Assembly (NCBI RefSeq): GCF_000002995.4
Contig: NW_025062475.1
Coordinates: 8,064,187 to 8,128,186, forward strand
Reading direction: 5' to 3'
From: Brugia malayi
Lineage: Eukaryota > Nematoda > Chromadorea > Rhabditida > Onchocercidae
Length of the DNA: 64,000 bases
Below, in pieces: positions 37,306 through 51,200 of this stretch. The notes beneath the pieces were generated by a model that was given only the letters and a program-made list of their open reading frames with translations, ran no database searches and was not told the DNA's origin. The translations under genes and the position numbers were made by a program. Positions within the stretch are counted from its first letter, which is position 1. The number at the start of each line of letters is the position of its first letter.

Positions 37306-39298
37306 TTATTCAGATTTTAAAATATCAACAAACCTAATGAAAAAAACCCATGATGGTCTTTTATGATCAGAGAAATTACCACCACTTAGCTGCTGTACTG
37401 GACAACAATCGGTATCACAACATATCTCAGCATCAGACTTACAATTCCAGGTCAGTGACTTCGGCCTTGAACCATCTTTGAAGTGCACCTTAAGAACCAA
37501 GAATTAAATAACTCGTTTTAAATCTAGGAATCGAAATATCAATGGTCTGATTAATATTTAGATCTTTCGTCTAAATTTCGAAATTCATGAAATATAACAC
37601 ACTGTTTTGAAGAACTGCTCTGGTGATATAGCGGTTGAATTTGTGGACTCATCAGCAGCAGCCACTACAGTTGAACTTCCCTTGAAAAACGTGAAGTGAG
37701 AAACAAAAAAGAAAGCAATCTGTTTAACTTTAAGATTTTTTACCTTAATTGTTTAAAATTATTTATGTAGCATAAAGATTTCTTTTAAATCTGGTTGGAA
37801 AGACCATTCAATCCAACCTTATTAATGATGCTCTTTAAAATTTTTCACCTAATAAGTACATTCCTTCTTCTTAATATTATGAATCAAAAGATTCATCTTT
37901 CTTACTCCGAGAATTGAATTTTTCTTAAAACTCATTAACCTGTAATGTCTTTAACACATCATCGATTGGCACTGAACACATGAAATAGCCATTCTTGTAC
38001 TGATGATTCCGCTCATCAAAATAATAATTTTGACCATTTGATGCTCTCAGAGGTTCAGAACCAGAACGGAGAATTGCCTATAAGAAAGAAAAAAGAAACG
38101 TGAAGCACGTTCAACTGAAGAATGTGCCAGGTATCAAGATAGATTGCAGTTATCAAAACTGCTAAATGTAAGTAAAGCTATACATGGAATGCTGATAAAG
38201 TGACTATCAAACAATGAATAAGTCTAGGCACACTTTACACTTGTAATATTACATCAGAAAATAAAATAATCTAAGTGGACAGAACAAAACAGCGTAAACA
38301 GTACACACTGAAATTATTTCTTTCAAAATGCAGTTTTGGTTATTTCCACTAAAAATTTGTAAAATAATATTCAATTCACTACACCGCTGTACGAAATAGC
38401 ATCTACTGGTAAGAATGACTTGCCTTTCCTAATTCAAAAGTTGCCAAACCTGCTGCAGCTCCAAGCGCACCACCTAAAACTGCTTTCCCAAATGTTCCTT
38501 TACCGGACGGCCTGAAAATTTTCAGTTTTAATATCCTTTAGCTTTCACTTTATTTGTCGTTTTAAAAGTCCCTAAAAAAATGAAAAAATAAGATATTATC
38601 AGTTAACAAACATATTTTTCAGCATTTAAAGCAATCCAGGAAAAACCATAATTTGGCAATCTCTTCCGATCCTTCTTGGACCTTAAAAAACTATTCGCTT
38701 CTCTTTTAAATGCATACTTCATTTGGTTGGGAGCAAAACCACTTTGCTGATGATAACCACCAATTTGACTGGGATGATAACCTCCGGGTGCTGTTTGGTG
38801 GTATCCATTTTGCTGCGGGCGATAACCACCTTGTTGTGGATAACCACCCTGTTGTGGATAATAACCACTTTGCTGTGGATGATAAGCACCTTGAGGTTGG
38901 TGATAACCTCCAGCTGATGAATGAGTGTTTGGTCGAGACTGGAAACTAGTAAAATTAGCGAATATTATATTACAACATTCTTGGCGACAAAGACTAATTT
39001 TTCTGCTGACTACATTGTTCCCATATACTATTAATTACTTATTAATTATTATTAAAACCGCTTACTAAAAAGCTGTAATTTTAAAAAAATGATTGGAAAT
39101 TGTTAAATTCTATAAGATCAAAAACAGTTACATCAAATAGATTAATATCATAAATTCAGCAACATAAAAAATAATCCGGAAACTGACTGGATTTAATCTT
39201 GCAGCGCTTGAACCACGATTTTTCCCTCCTATGCCAATTTTAAAAGCATTAGCAATTCTAGGAGTAAGCAGTAATAAGCAAATGATAACCTTGTACAT
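37306..39298 (-). CDS. Secreted CX-module protein B with GGY(P/H)QQ repeats
   Basis: Six exons in phase encode 284 residues: 39298-39188, 38938-38682, 38511-38424, 38077-37940, 37680-37603 and 37488-37306. A signal peptide (MYKVIICLLLLTPRIANA) is followed by a Gln/Gly/Tyr/His repeat region with units such as GGYPQQ, GGYRPQQ, GYHPSQ and GYYPQQ. Then comes an Ala/Gly hydrophobic segment (LGGALGAAAGLATFELGKA) and the CX module: NYYFDERNHQYKNGYFMC, an insertion coded by exon 5, FKDGSRPKSLTWNC, and EICCDTDCC. Exon 3 ends AAG|GCAAGT, so its intron is GC-AG; only this choice keeps the frame. The protein is a paralog of CX gene A, 2.8 kb downstream on the same strand, with extra exons splitting the module. 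Confidence 0.8.
38790..38930 (-). repeat. GGY(P/H)QQ-type coding repeats
   Basis: On the plus strand the block reads as GATAACCACC(T/A) units of about 18-24 bases. On the coding strand it gives six or more GGY/GYY units followed by Pro/His and Gln. It lies inside exon 2 of CX gene B. Confidence 0.8.
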
Positions 39299-42200
39299 AT
39301 TTACCGAAATAGGAATATTACTCTGAAAGAGAGGAAACAGTAATTATAAGAAAGTAAGTCCAGTCTCAAAATAATTAGTAGACAAAGAATACTTCTTGTT
39401 ATCTTAAGTTCCACACAAAATTTCCTCTGCCACAGGAAATTTCATGCAAGACGAAATTCTAATCACCAAGTATTAACAGCGGAATTTACGAAGAGTTGTC
39501 ATTGCTTCTATAGCACATCAGTCTTAAGCCAAAATCAAATCAAACCTTTCTAGTCAAAGTTCATCAAGACTGTACCTATTTAATAAAAAATTTTCCCAAC
39601 AAACTTAGACAAAAGTGTTGCACAGTCGAAGTAATAAACCTCTCTTCTTTCATAAAGACACAACTAAGAATAACCTTTAATTACTCAGATGGGTGACAAC
39701 ACAACCAGCAAAAGAGAACAGATAATTGTCTCATACAAATAATGCTAATGAATTCTATGCACACCCATGCCATTTATTATCCTTGTACACATGCATACAC
39801 ATAGTAACAACGACAATGGCAAGTAAAGACCAAATCTAAAAATGCAGTCGTTGTGGTGGAGGTAGACAAGGTATGCTGCACATTGCTTCTCCTTTAATGC
39901 ATGCGGTCCTTTTGTTCTATTATTCTGATCTGATGCGCGCATAGCAAATGAACTGTTTAAACTTCCGGAAGTGGAGGTAAGCATTTGCAGCCCTTGTTAC
40001 ATCATTGAATTATTTGTTTTACTCAACGACTCTTGAATACTTGAATAGAAGGAAGATTGATTCTCTTCATCGACAAATGTCCATCAATTTATCGACGGAG
40101 AATTATTTAAAAATCATCAACTACATAGTACCAATTTTTAAATTAACGATTGTTTTCCATATGAGAAGTCGATATGATAGAAAAGGGTAAAGCGCTGACA
40201 GTTCTGATAAGAAATAAATACTGGACTTTAAATTGTATTTTTATTTAAGATAAATTTTGGTAACAATTTTCACAATCACCTAAATGTTTTTGGGAAGTTT
40301 GGATAAATAGAACTACTCGAATATCATTGAAAACTTGTGTTATAAAAACTTTCCACACAACGATTTCATTAATTCTAACATAAAAAGAAAAAGAAATGTA
40401 AACGGTGGGAAATTGTAATTCTTGCAAACTTTTTGTTGAAACTATAAAAATGATTAAATTCATTTGAAAATGTTTGGTCAAAGCAGTACTTAGTCGTAGA
40501 GGTTAAGAAATTCCTGAAGTTAAAGCATTCAATTATATAGAGTTAAGAAATTGCATAATGAATAACATATGGCGAAGAAAATATGAAATACCATTTAAAC
40601 CTCGATGGACTCAGTTCATGAAGTTCTTATCAATTTTTCATTTTCGAGATAAGCCAGATTAAATTTTCATTTATTTTGTCCGAAAATTCTTCTCATTCCT
40701 GAGTGGATAGCCCTAAATGTTAGCGGACCAGTAATTTTACATCATTGTCAAATTAGGAAACAAGTATTCAACAGCAGGAATTTTTAAATCAATAATTTTG
40801 GTAATGAGAAATGTTTTAAGGGAAAATAAATTTTCTCCCTGCATTAAAACATTGGAGGAAGGAAATAGCTGAGTCATTCATTTCTCATCAAATAACTGTT
40901 GTGATATTACAGGTACTTGGTATAAGCAGAAATGACATCCTTTCTCTACTTCCAACTTCCAATTTGCCATATTTATGGAAAATGAATTCAATGAAATAAT
41001 ACCTACTTGAAAAACTTCAACATTACCCAGTTTTTGAGAATTATGTTCCAAACAAAGCATAGTTATTCTCAAAATTACCTGGAATTACTTCAGCAATCTC
41101 AGGTCATTTAGCGTAAAGAGTAGCACCTTATCACAGAATAACCAAAGGACGGGAAAGAAATAAACATCAACACTTTACATCTATGAACCGATTCCTTAAT
41201 TTCAGCTGTGATGATACAGATCTCAGCATAAATAAATGGAAGGCATACTGGCAATCGATCTTTGATCTTTGTCCACTCAAATTAAGAAACATAAAGCGAG
41301 GGAGATGGTCAGTGGTAATGCGCATCTTATCATTTCACCTATCATTAATCGATAATACTGGACATATCCTGGTCATAAGAAATATAAACAAAGTAATGCA
41401 TTTATCATGCAGACAGACATGATCTCCCTGCATTCATTAATTTGTCAGTTATTTAATTAACAGTCATTCCTCAGTTCAAAATGTTATACTTCCTTAAATT
41501 CTTGTTAAATTCCGGTTTTTTTCAAAATTCTTTCATCACCTGGTACCCTCATGAAATAAAGCAGACAGGATAGATAGATGATATAAGGCAAGTAGATAGA
41601 TTAAGAGACAATTGTACAATAAAAACTTCTGCAATATTACAAATTTAACATTTGGCATAAAAAAAATTAGCAATAGTATATGCGATAATACCAATTTATA
41701 TGGATATCTAACTTTACTTTGGAGATAAAAAATAATTTTTGCGCTAAGGGTGACACCTGCATAAAAGGGACGCATATACAGGTGTACCATCCAACCCTAC
41801 AAATCGATAGTCACAATCGATACCTGTAATTTTCCCCATGAACGGTTGTTATAGCAACGACACTGTGAAAGATAGAGAAGCCAAAGGGTGTGTCGTTGTA
41901 GAAACGCTGGATCAGAAATTTGTTAGGGGTGTCATGCGAAACCCGTGTCAAATCCGGTTTCCGTTTTCTTTGTTCGTGAATACATTGCTGCATACGATTA
42001 CCTTAAGTTATAAATAAAACACAATTTTATGTGATTTGATTGCTAACAGTCAACGGAGAGGACTTTTCAGACTCACGGACGGATTCCATTTCGCAGGAAA
42101 GATAGAGTCATGGAAGTTTCCTTGAAATCAGTGTAGGAAAGTGAATTTCTCTTGATAAGTGACATCGGCTGTCATCTTTCACTAAGAATTTTTAATCGAC

Positions 42201-43213
42201 GAAAAAAATCTTTTCTAAATGCATGTATGAGATTGATAATGATCTGTTTATTTTTCTTTATTTCTCAACACACAACAACAAACTGGGTAAATTAAAAACA
42301 CTCCCAAGAAACACTCTCTGTTTTTTTTTTTTTTTTTTTGAAATTCAGAAATATTTGAAAATCAGTTTGCTTATAACATTTCTGAGGAGTATAATTCAAA
42401 AATAAGTCTTCAACAGACACTGTCAACTATAGACGTAAAACTTCCGAACTGGAAGTTGTAGGAGACGAAAACACATTCCGTTACATCCTCCACATTCAAA
42501 GAAAGGAAAACTGTGTAGAAATTTTTCTACACAAAAACTGGATGATGCTAGACAAAAAGTACTAAAGAAGAATTCAATGCAATTTAATTATATTTGCCGA
42601 AATTTAGAAAATAAGAACAACTTTATGTGAATTATCATGAACAACAAAATGTGCCTCAAATCTCAAGATGTACTTACTGTGATGATCAAACAATTTATTT
42701 CCATCAATTTATGCTTCAAATATTAGTGAAATTCTATTGCCTATTAGAAATTAAAGTTAATTAATTGTTTGAGACATCCAAGGGAAAATTGAAATATGTT
42801 AAATAAAGGTACTTTTTCAGTAGTAAAATAATACATTTCTTCTTAAAAAATGTTTGCATTGGATCGTTAAGGTAAAATAGAGCTGAAGTGGAATAACTGC
42901 ATTCAAACTGAAAAAAGTTTAATTAAAAGCAACAGAAAAAATAAGCTTGCAATTAAAAAAGTAGGCACATAAAAGTTTATTCAAAATTAGTTCGAACTTT
43001 CTAATCAAAACTGTCAAATTTAAATATTTAAAACATTCTCGACATTCCTTATAAAGTCTAGAAAATTTTCAAAACGAACGAGATGACTTCTATATTCTGC
43101 TAATCTTAATCAAATTTACTTTCATGGCGCATCTTCTTGTTCGCTATATCATAACTTTTTACTGCTTATGTGTCTAAGAAATTATGATAAAGAAGACCTT
43201 TGTCGACAAGAAA
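39299..43213. other. Long intergenic region with one GC-rich island
   Basis: About 3.9 kb with no gene I can defend. The exception is a GC-richer island at about 41770-42005 that is open on both strands. A short hairpin lies at 42512-42533. Confidence 0.4.
42512..42533. repeat. Perfect 10-bp hairpin
   Basis: TGTGTAGAAA and TTTCTACACA face each other across a two-base TT loop. Confidence 0.7.
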
Positions 43214-45318
<2,105 letters not shown>

Positions 45319-48250
45319 TAGTGTTCAGTAAAGAATATTGCTTTTCAATTGTCTTTATTAATATTTTTTGTTGACAGGTATCACCTCCATAAAATATGAA
45401 AATGCATTACAAGATGAAACATTACTTTGCAAATTCATATTTAATAGCAGTAAGAAACTAGAATGGGACTTTATCTGATTTCATTTGTTTGAATCTACCG
45501 GAAACCACCTGAAAATCCTTAAAAAATCAGTAACGATAGATTTTATTTGTAGATATCGTCAGTTCAGCACCCACAAGCTTTGAAGATTACAAAACTTAGA
45601 CTTTCGACAAATCGTATTTAAAAATATTAACCGGTAATCATGTCATTAAATTTGAATTCATTATTTTATCTCGCCTAAAAAAATAGGTAACAGAAATTAG
45701 CGTCTGCACTTTTAGAAGCCAAAAGATTGTATAAGTAACATAAAATCCATAAAATTCCATAAAAATTATTAGTTATTAGATTTCTCAATTATTTATTAAG
45801 CTTTTCAGTTGTAATCTACTCATGTAGTGTTTGTTCATTAGTTTAGTAAAAGTATCTTTGCTTAGACTATTAAAAATTTTTCAATAATTTCCATACATAG
45901 TTCTATCACTAGGATTAACTAAACGTACAAATACTTTCAGGGCTGATTTCAATGAAACGCAAACGCTTAAAGGTAATCTAATAGCTGTGGGCTAGCACCG
46001 CAAATTCAGAAGTGATGTAGATGGCTCGACAGCTTGATGTGAAATATTCTATTGAAAGAAAAAAATTATCCTTCTGATTTGCCAAATCATTTCAAATTTA
46101 TCATGATGTTATGAATAATTCTCACTTATTTCTCTTCGTATAGGTAAATTGCTGACCATAAATTTCAATTAATAATTAAGTAATTATATTCATCTATGCA
46201 ATAAATGATATAGCTACATACAGCTATATCATTATTTAGCTATTCCTTAGAAAAGATATTTATTTATTCCTCGAAAGTTCAATTAACTCAGTTTTTTTAA
46301 AATAACATTGCGCTTCTAGTGGTTTCAGTGCGCCACAACGAGAAGCTTACAAATAAATATACAAGAAGGAGATTAATAACTGCGTAATCTCAATAGATTT
46401 CATTCACAATAATTGTGATCGAAATTATTATTAACACATGGAAAGCGTTTGAATCATACTTTCTAGACTTAAAATCAAGTATAATTCAATTAAAATCATA
46501 AAAATTAGCACAGATTTGCTAGCTTAATTTCCAATTAGAGTTCTATTAGTACCAGAGATTCGAAAAGTAAAATCATTTTACCAAATCAATAAATGTTTTG
46601 AAATCGAAAGTTTTCATCTTAAAGAGATAAAGAAGTCCGGTTTAATGAAAACCTCAAAGGAAGTGAGGAGGTGTTTTTGAACCAGAAGGCGATGATAAAA
46701 GCCACAGAAATATGAGCAGACATGAGAACAATAAGCAATGAGACAAAAGCAGAATGAATTGTTAGCTGCTTTATCAATATGCATGAGCAAGGTTAGGCAA
46801 GTTTTCAGTTTATCATTATCGGTTTTTGATGGCCAGTAGGTTAGGAAGGTAATCTCTCTTACGACCTTTCCCAACATTATCATTATTATTGACGTCTTCA
46901 TCCTTTAAATAATATTCAGTGCAAAAAATGAAGAAATTAATGAATTCCATAAAAAAATGTGGAATTTCATATATGAAATTGAGAACTGTTTGCTATTCAA
47001 AGACAAAAATGGCGGAGTGGTGATGATAAATGGAAATAAATGCAAGCTGTATAAGCAAAAATGGAAATCCATTCCATCTGGTTTGATTTTTTGTTGCAAG
47101 ATGCAAATTAAGTAAGGAGTAGAAACGGAAATTACTTTTCCACTACGGTAATTTCCTTTGGACAACATATTTCAAATAATCCTGATAGTGAATAATAAGC
47201 CCTTGCACTTGACTTACTAGTTTGATGATAAATTTGTCTTGTAACCTTACTATCTTTCACATCCTAACTGTTCTGTTTCATCTTTTTTTTTTTTTTTGTT
47301 TTTAATTCAATTCTGCGATTATCTCTGTATGTCATATGTTTCGCTCTGAAATGCAAAGCAGAAAAATGCAAGCGGTGAAGATGAGACACTGAATTCAACT
47401 CATCACATTTTCATCCTTTTCAACTTCTATTTGATCCTCATCGAATAAAGCAATGCGAGAATATCTGTTTGAGTAATTAGGTGAAAGTGACCAAAATTAA
47501 TCAGTTACAACTCGAACTTCTAAATTTTTAAAGAAAATGAGGAATTAAAATTCGAACGGTTAGATTTATTCTTGCTATAACTCATACCGATTTTTTTTTT
47601 TTTTTGAATATTTCAGATTTTCAATTTAACAATTCACAACAATATTTATGAATGAATTTTTTATTTCACGTTTCTGTTTCAAACGCATTCTAATTGAATT
47701 TGTCTCAAAAGGACAAACAGAGAAGCAGTGCGTTCACGATTACAACAACGCTGCCAGATAACTAAACTAAATACTGAACAGGAATACATTGGACATAGAT
47801 GAAGGTATGAGTGCACCTGCACATAAAGAAAACAGAACAAAATTGGAGAGAAGGCATATCAACGACAACATATCTTGCAAAGGCAAACGTTTATTCATCA
47901 GGACAAAACGAAATGGAGAAAAACAGCTTTTTTGAGATTTCAATTTGCCGTTCGGTAAAGGAAGTTTTTTTAAAAAAAATGAAATCTCTTTTTCTACAAC
48001 GAAAAAGAGGTTTAAAGTCTAATTCAAAAATTTGAGTCAAAGCAGTGACTAATTTCTAAAAAACAAACAAACAGTCTTTAAATAAATGATACATTATGCA
48101 AAGCAGGATAATAAATTGAGATTTTCAAAAGACAGATTTCAACTAAGCATAAATAAGAATCTCAGATGTGATTCCAAAAAAAAGAATTGCCTTCAGGATT
48201 ATATCAAATCTACTAGAAATGATTTTCGTTCGAATTTCAAAATTCGGGTC
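45319..48250. other. Intergenic region, synaptotagmin start to ryanodine receptor end
   Basis: About 2.9 kb, AT-rich. The minus frames at 46614-46901 and 46905-47168 lack domain sense or splice support. A hairpin sits at 46204-46233. This stretch should include the synaptotagmin promoter and the ryanodine receptor 3'UTR. Confidence 0.4.
46204..46233. repeat. Perfect 12-bp hairpin
   Basis: AATGATATAGCT and AGCTATATCATT form a stem around a six-base loop in the spacer upstream of the synaptotagmin gene. Confidence 0.7.
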
Positions 48251-51200
48251 TTAAGATTGTAACAGTTGATCTTCGTACTGTTTCATGAAACACTCACCAA
48301 CGGGAAAGAATTCCCAGTCACGATTATCGTATTTCTCTCGAACATATGTCTCCTGTCCTGTATATTCTGTTTCATCTTTGTTCACCAAATGTTGGAGGAA
48401 AAACCTGAAAATTTGGTAACTTTTAGTTCTGGAAACAGGAATGATATTGTTTGAATTCACTAAAGAATTCATTTATGTGTTCATCAACATGCGTTGAAAA
48501 TTTGCTCGTATGTTTTAGAAGCAATTACTATAATTTTTCCCTTTCATTACATCAGCTAATTGTTAATGAAAAAAAACTTACAGATAATTAGCGAAATTGT
48601 GCTCTTTAGAGGTATGTATCTCGAAGCCACGCGGCAATCGATCAAATGTTTCCTTGCCAATATCACAAATAAAACAGGATGATTCCAATTTCTCAGTTGC
48701 TGATTCTTGTTGATCACGCAATTCACCAAATGCATCGATAATTAAGCCTGAAACATTTTGTTGACAACTGCATTGAAATAGTCGAATCATCAAAGGCTCC
48801 ACTTTTAAATGAATAAATTCTCAACCTTGCATAATGGCAAGTAAAATAATGATAACGAAGAAGAAGAAGGAAATATCGTAAAGCATTCGCCAGTATTCCA
48901 AATCATCACCGTAAGGAGACTCCAATTCATCACCGATACCCCCGCCTGCGCGTACTCCAGCATAGAAATGATAAATGAAACACTGAAAGTTTTTAACAAT
49001 AGTTTAACTTTGAGGAACTGTTTCTTTGAAATTGTATAAAAATATTAGTTTCGAAATTACGGTGTCAATAATACTATAACACAACTAATTTATGTTGTAC
49101 ATAAAATAAATAATTACCGTCAACATGTTATGGCATTTTCGGTCTGGTGGTTCTTCTCCTTCACCCTCTTGTACGTAAAACTTGCGAAAGAAATTAAATG
49201 CTAGCACAGTATACAAATAAACAACTACCAATGTCATCATGATTGTCAAAATTAACTGAAATAAATTAACTGTCAATTAATCATCTAACTCTCTAATTCA
49301 AACTTGGCTACATATTGAGAAAACTACCATATTTTGGATCTATTTCTTAATTAAATAAATTTTTGTCAACAACATTAGTCTACAGAACTTGTTTGAACCA
49401 AAGTAAATGCGAGAGTTCAGTTTTTAGATAACATACAACTGCCTTTAAATCGCACATTTGTGCTTAAGAAAATATTTTTTCAGATTAGGAAAAATGTTTC
49501 AAATATTTCAGTCTTTATGAGATGCCTTCTCATATTTTGCCATTTTACTCATTATTCTGGATAGAAACAAATTACCTGTTGCAAATTATGAGTAACAGAT
49601 TGCAAAATGGCTTTCAACATGGGGAAAGAGAGTACCACATCTATCAGGTGAAAGGCATAGAAGAAAGGAGAAACGAAAACACCAAGAGCTGAGCAAAGCA
49701 AATAGTGGACACGATACAAGAATTGTCCATTTGTCAAAATCACTCCAAGCCACAGCCAACAAGCATATCTGAAAAAGAAAGTTACGATGTATTTCATTTT
49801 TTGTTTCTCATAATTGTTATTTCAAGAACTATGACTTTCTTTACGAAAAAATATGCTTTTAAAGAGTTTTTCTACTTTAAAGAAAAAAGGATAAAAAAAC
49901 CTTAATTTTATAATTCATGCAAAGTATACAGTTTACATCTATAATTCGAAAGTTTCAAGGGAAGAAAATTAAATGAATAAAAAAATTACATGCAGTTAAA
50001 GCAAACGAAGAAAGAAGTATCAAGAACTCATGTTTACCTGTAATCAAACGAGGTGTCAGTTGCCGATTTATCTTCACCCAAGACTGTGACTAATGTTTCT
50101 TCATCAGTCTGGTCACGAAACTTTTGTCTTGTCTTCCGGCGAACAAATTTATCCCAGTATTTCATGGGAAATGATTTGGAGCTAATAACAATACGATCGA
50201 TATACCTATGAAAAAAAAAAAAAGAGTTCAAAATCAAATTGCACGTCAACCACACTTATCCATACAAGAAAAATGTTTTACCAGAAGACAGTATTCGTCA
50301 AACTTCTTTCTTCATCATCATCTTCGGTAAGCCAACAGCCATCGAACATTAAACGCCGTGCGACTTCCTTCTCACGCTTAAAAGTTATGAGTGGGATCTG
50401 AAAATCCAATTCTGACATAAACCTAGAAGTCAAACAAAAACCACGACTTGAATTAATTTCTCAGTAATCAGCTGAGAAATATAAAAATCTATTTAAATTA
50501 ATTTCTCAGTAATCAGCTGAGAAATATAAATGTTCGAGCTGAAAATCGAAATGTTTGAAATTAATCGAATTAAATGACCTTTAATTGATAAAACGATACC
50601 AACAAAGCAAATGATGCCACAGCATGCAGAACGCTTATCCAGTAGAGTAACTGAAAAAAAATTTTAATTTCATCATAATGTGAAAATTAAAGAAAAAAAA
50701 ACTAGAGTTGACGTCATAGGCCTGACTGGATATAGAAAATTCTGAAACAAGTAAAATATTGCTTCCAAATCTTTCCTTTACTGTTGTTTAGATCAAATGG
50801 TTGATAGGGAAGATAAATGAATCAATAACAACATCAACGCAGTTTCATTACTTGTGATCTTTGAACAGTTTAACTAAGTTTAATAAGAGAATTTAAAATT
50901 CTGGAACGGAATAAAAACCTGTGCTAGCATCCATCCGGTCACTTCATACGATGTATATGGCAGTATCACTCCACTGATATAAACTGATTCCATATCATCA
51001 TCTGTATTATATGAGTTCATTACATAACTCTTACAACTCAATACTTTATGGTGTTCACAGATATTTCTAGTATTACCTACCGGTATCATTTACTGATGTC
51101 ACATTATCCGAAATTCGTATCCGATGAAAGAGTAAAATAACGTTGATGAAGAAAGCTAAATATAGTGTGGTTTTTTCAATTGTTTTGAAATTACGAGCCA

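Noticed and set aside
38710..38949. Plus-strand frames with Asp/His/Val repeats
   Set aside because: Antisense of the GGY-repeat exon of CX gene B, which has signal peptide, splice sites and CX module on the minus strand.
46614..47168. Two minus frames of 95 and 87 codons
   Set aside because: AT-driven composition, no domain, no fitting splice sites; they lie in the spacer upstream of synaptotagmin.
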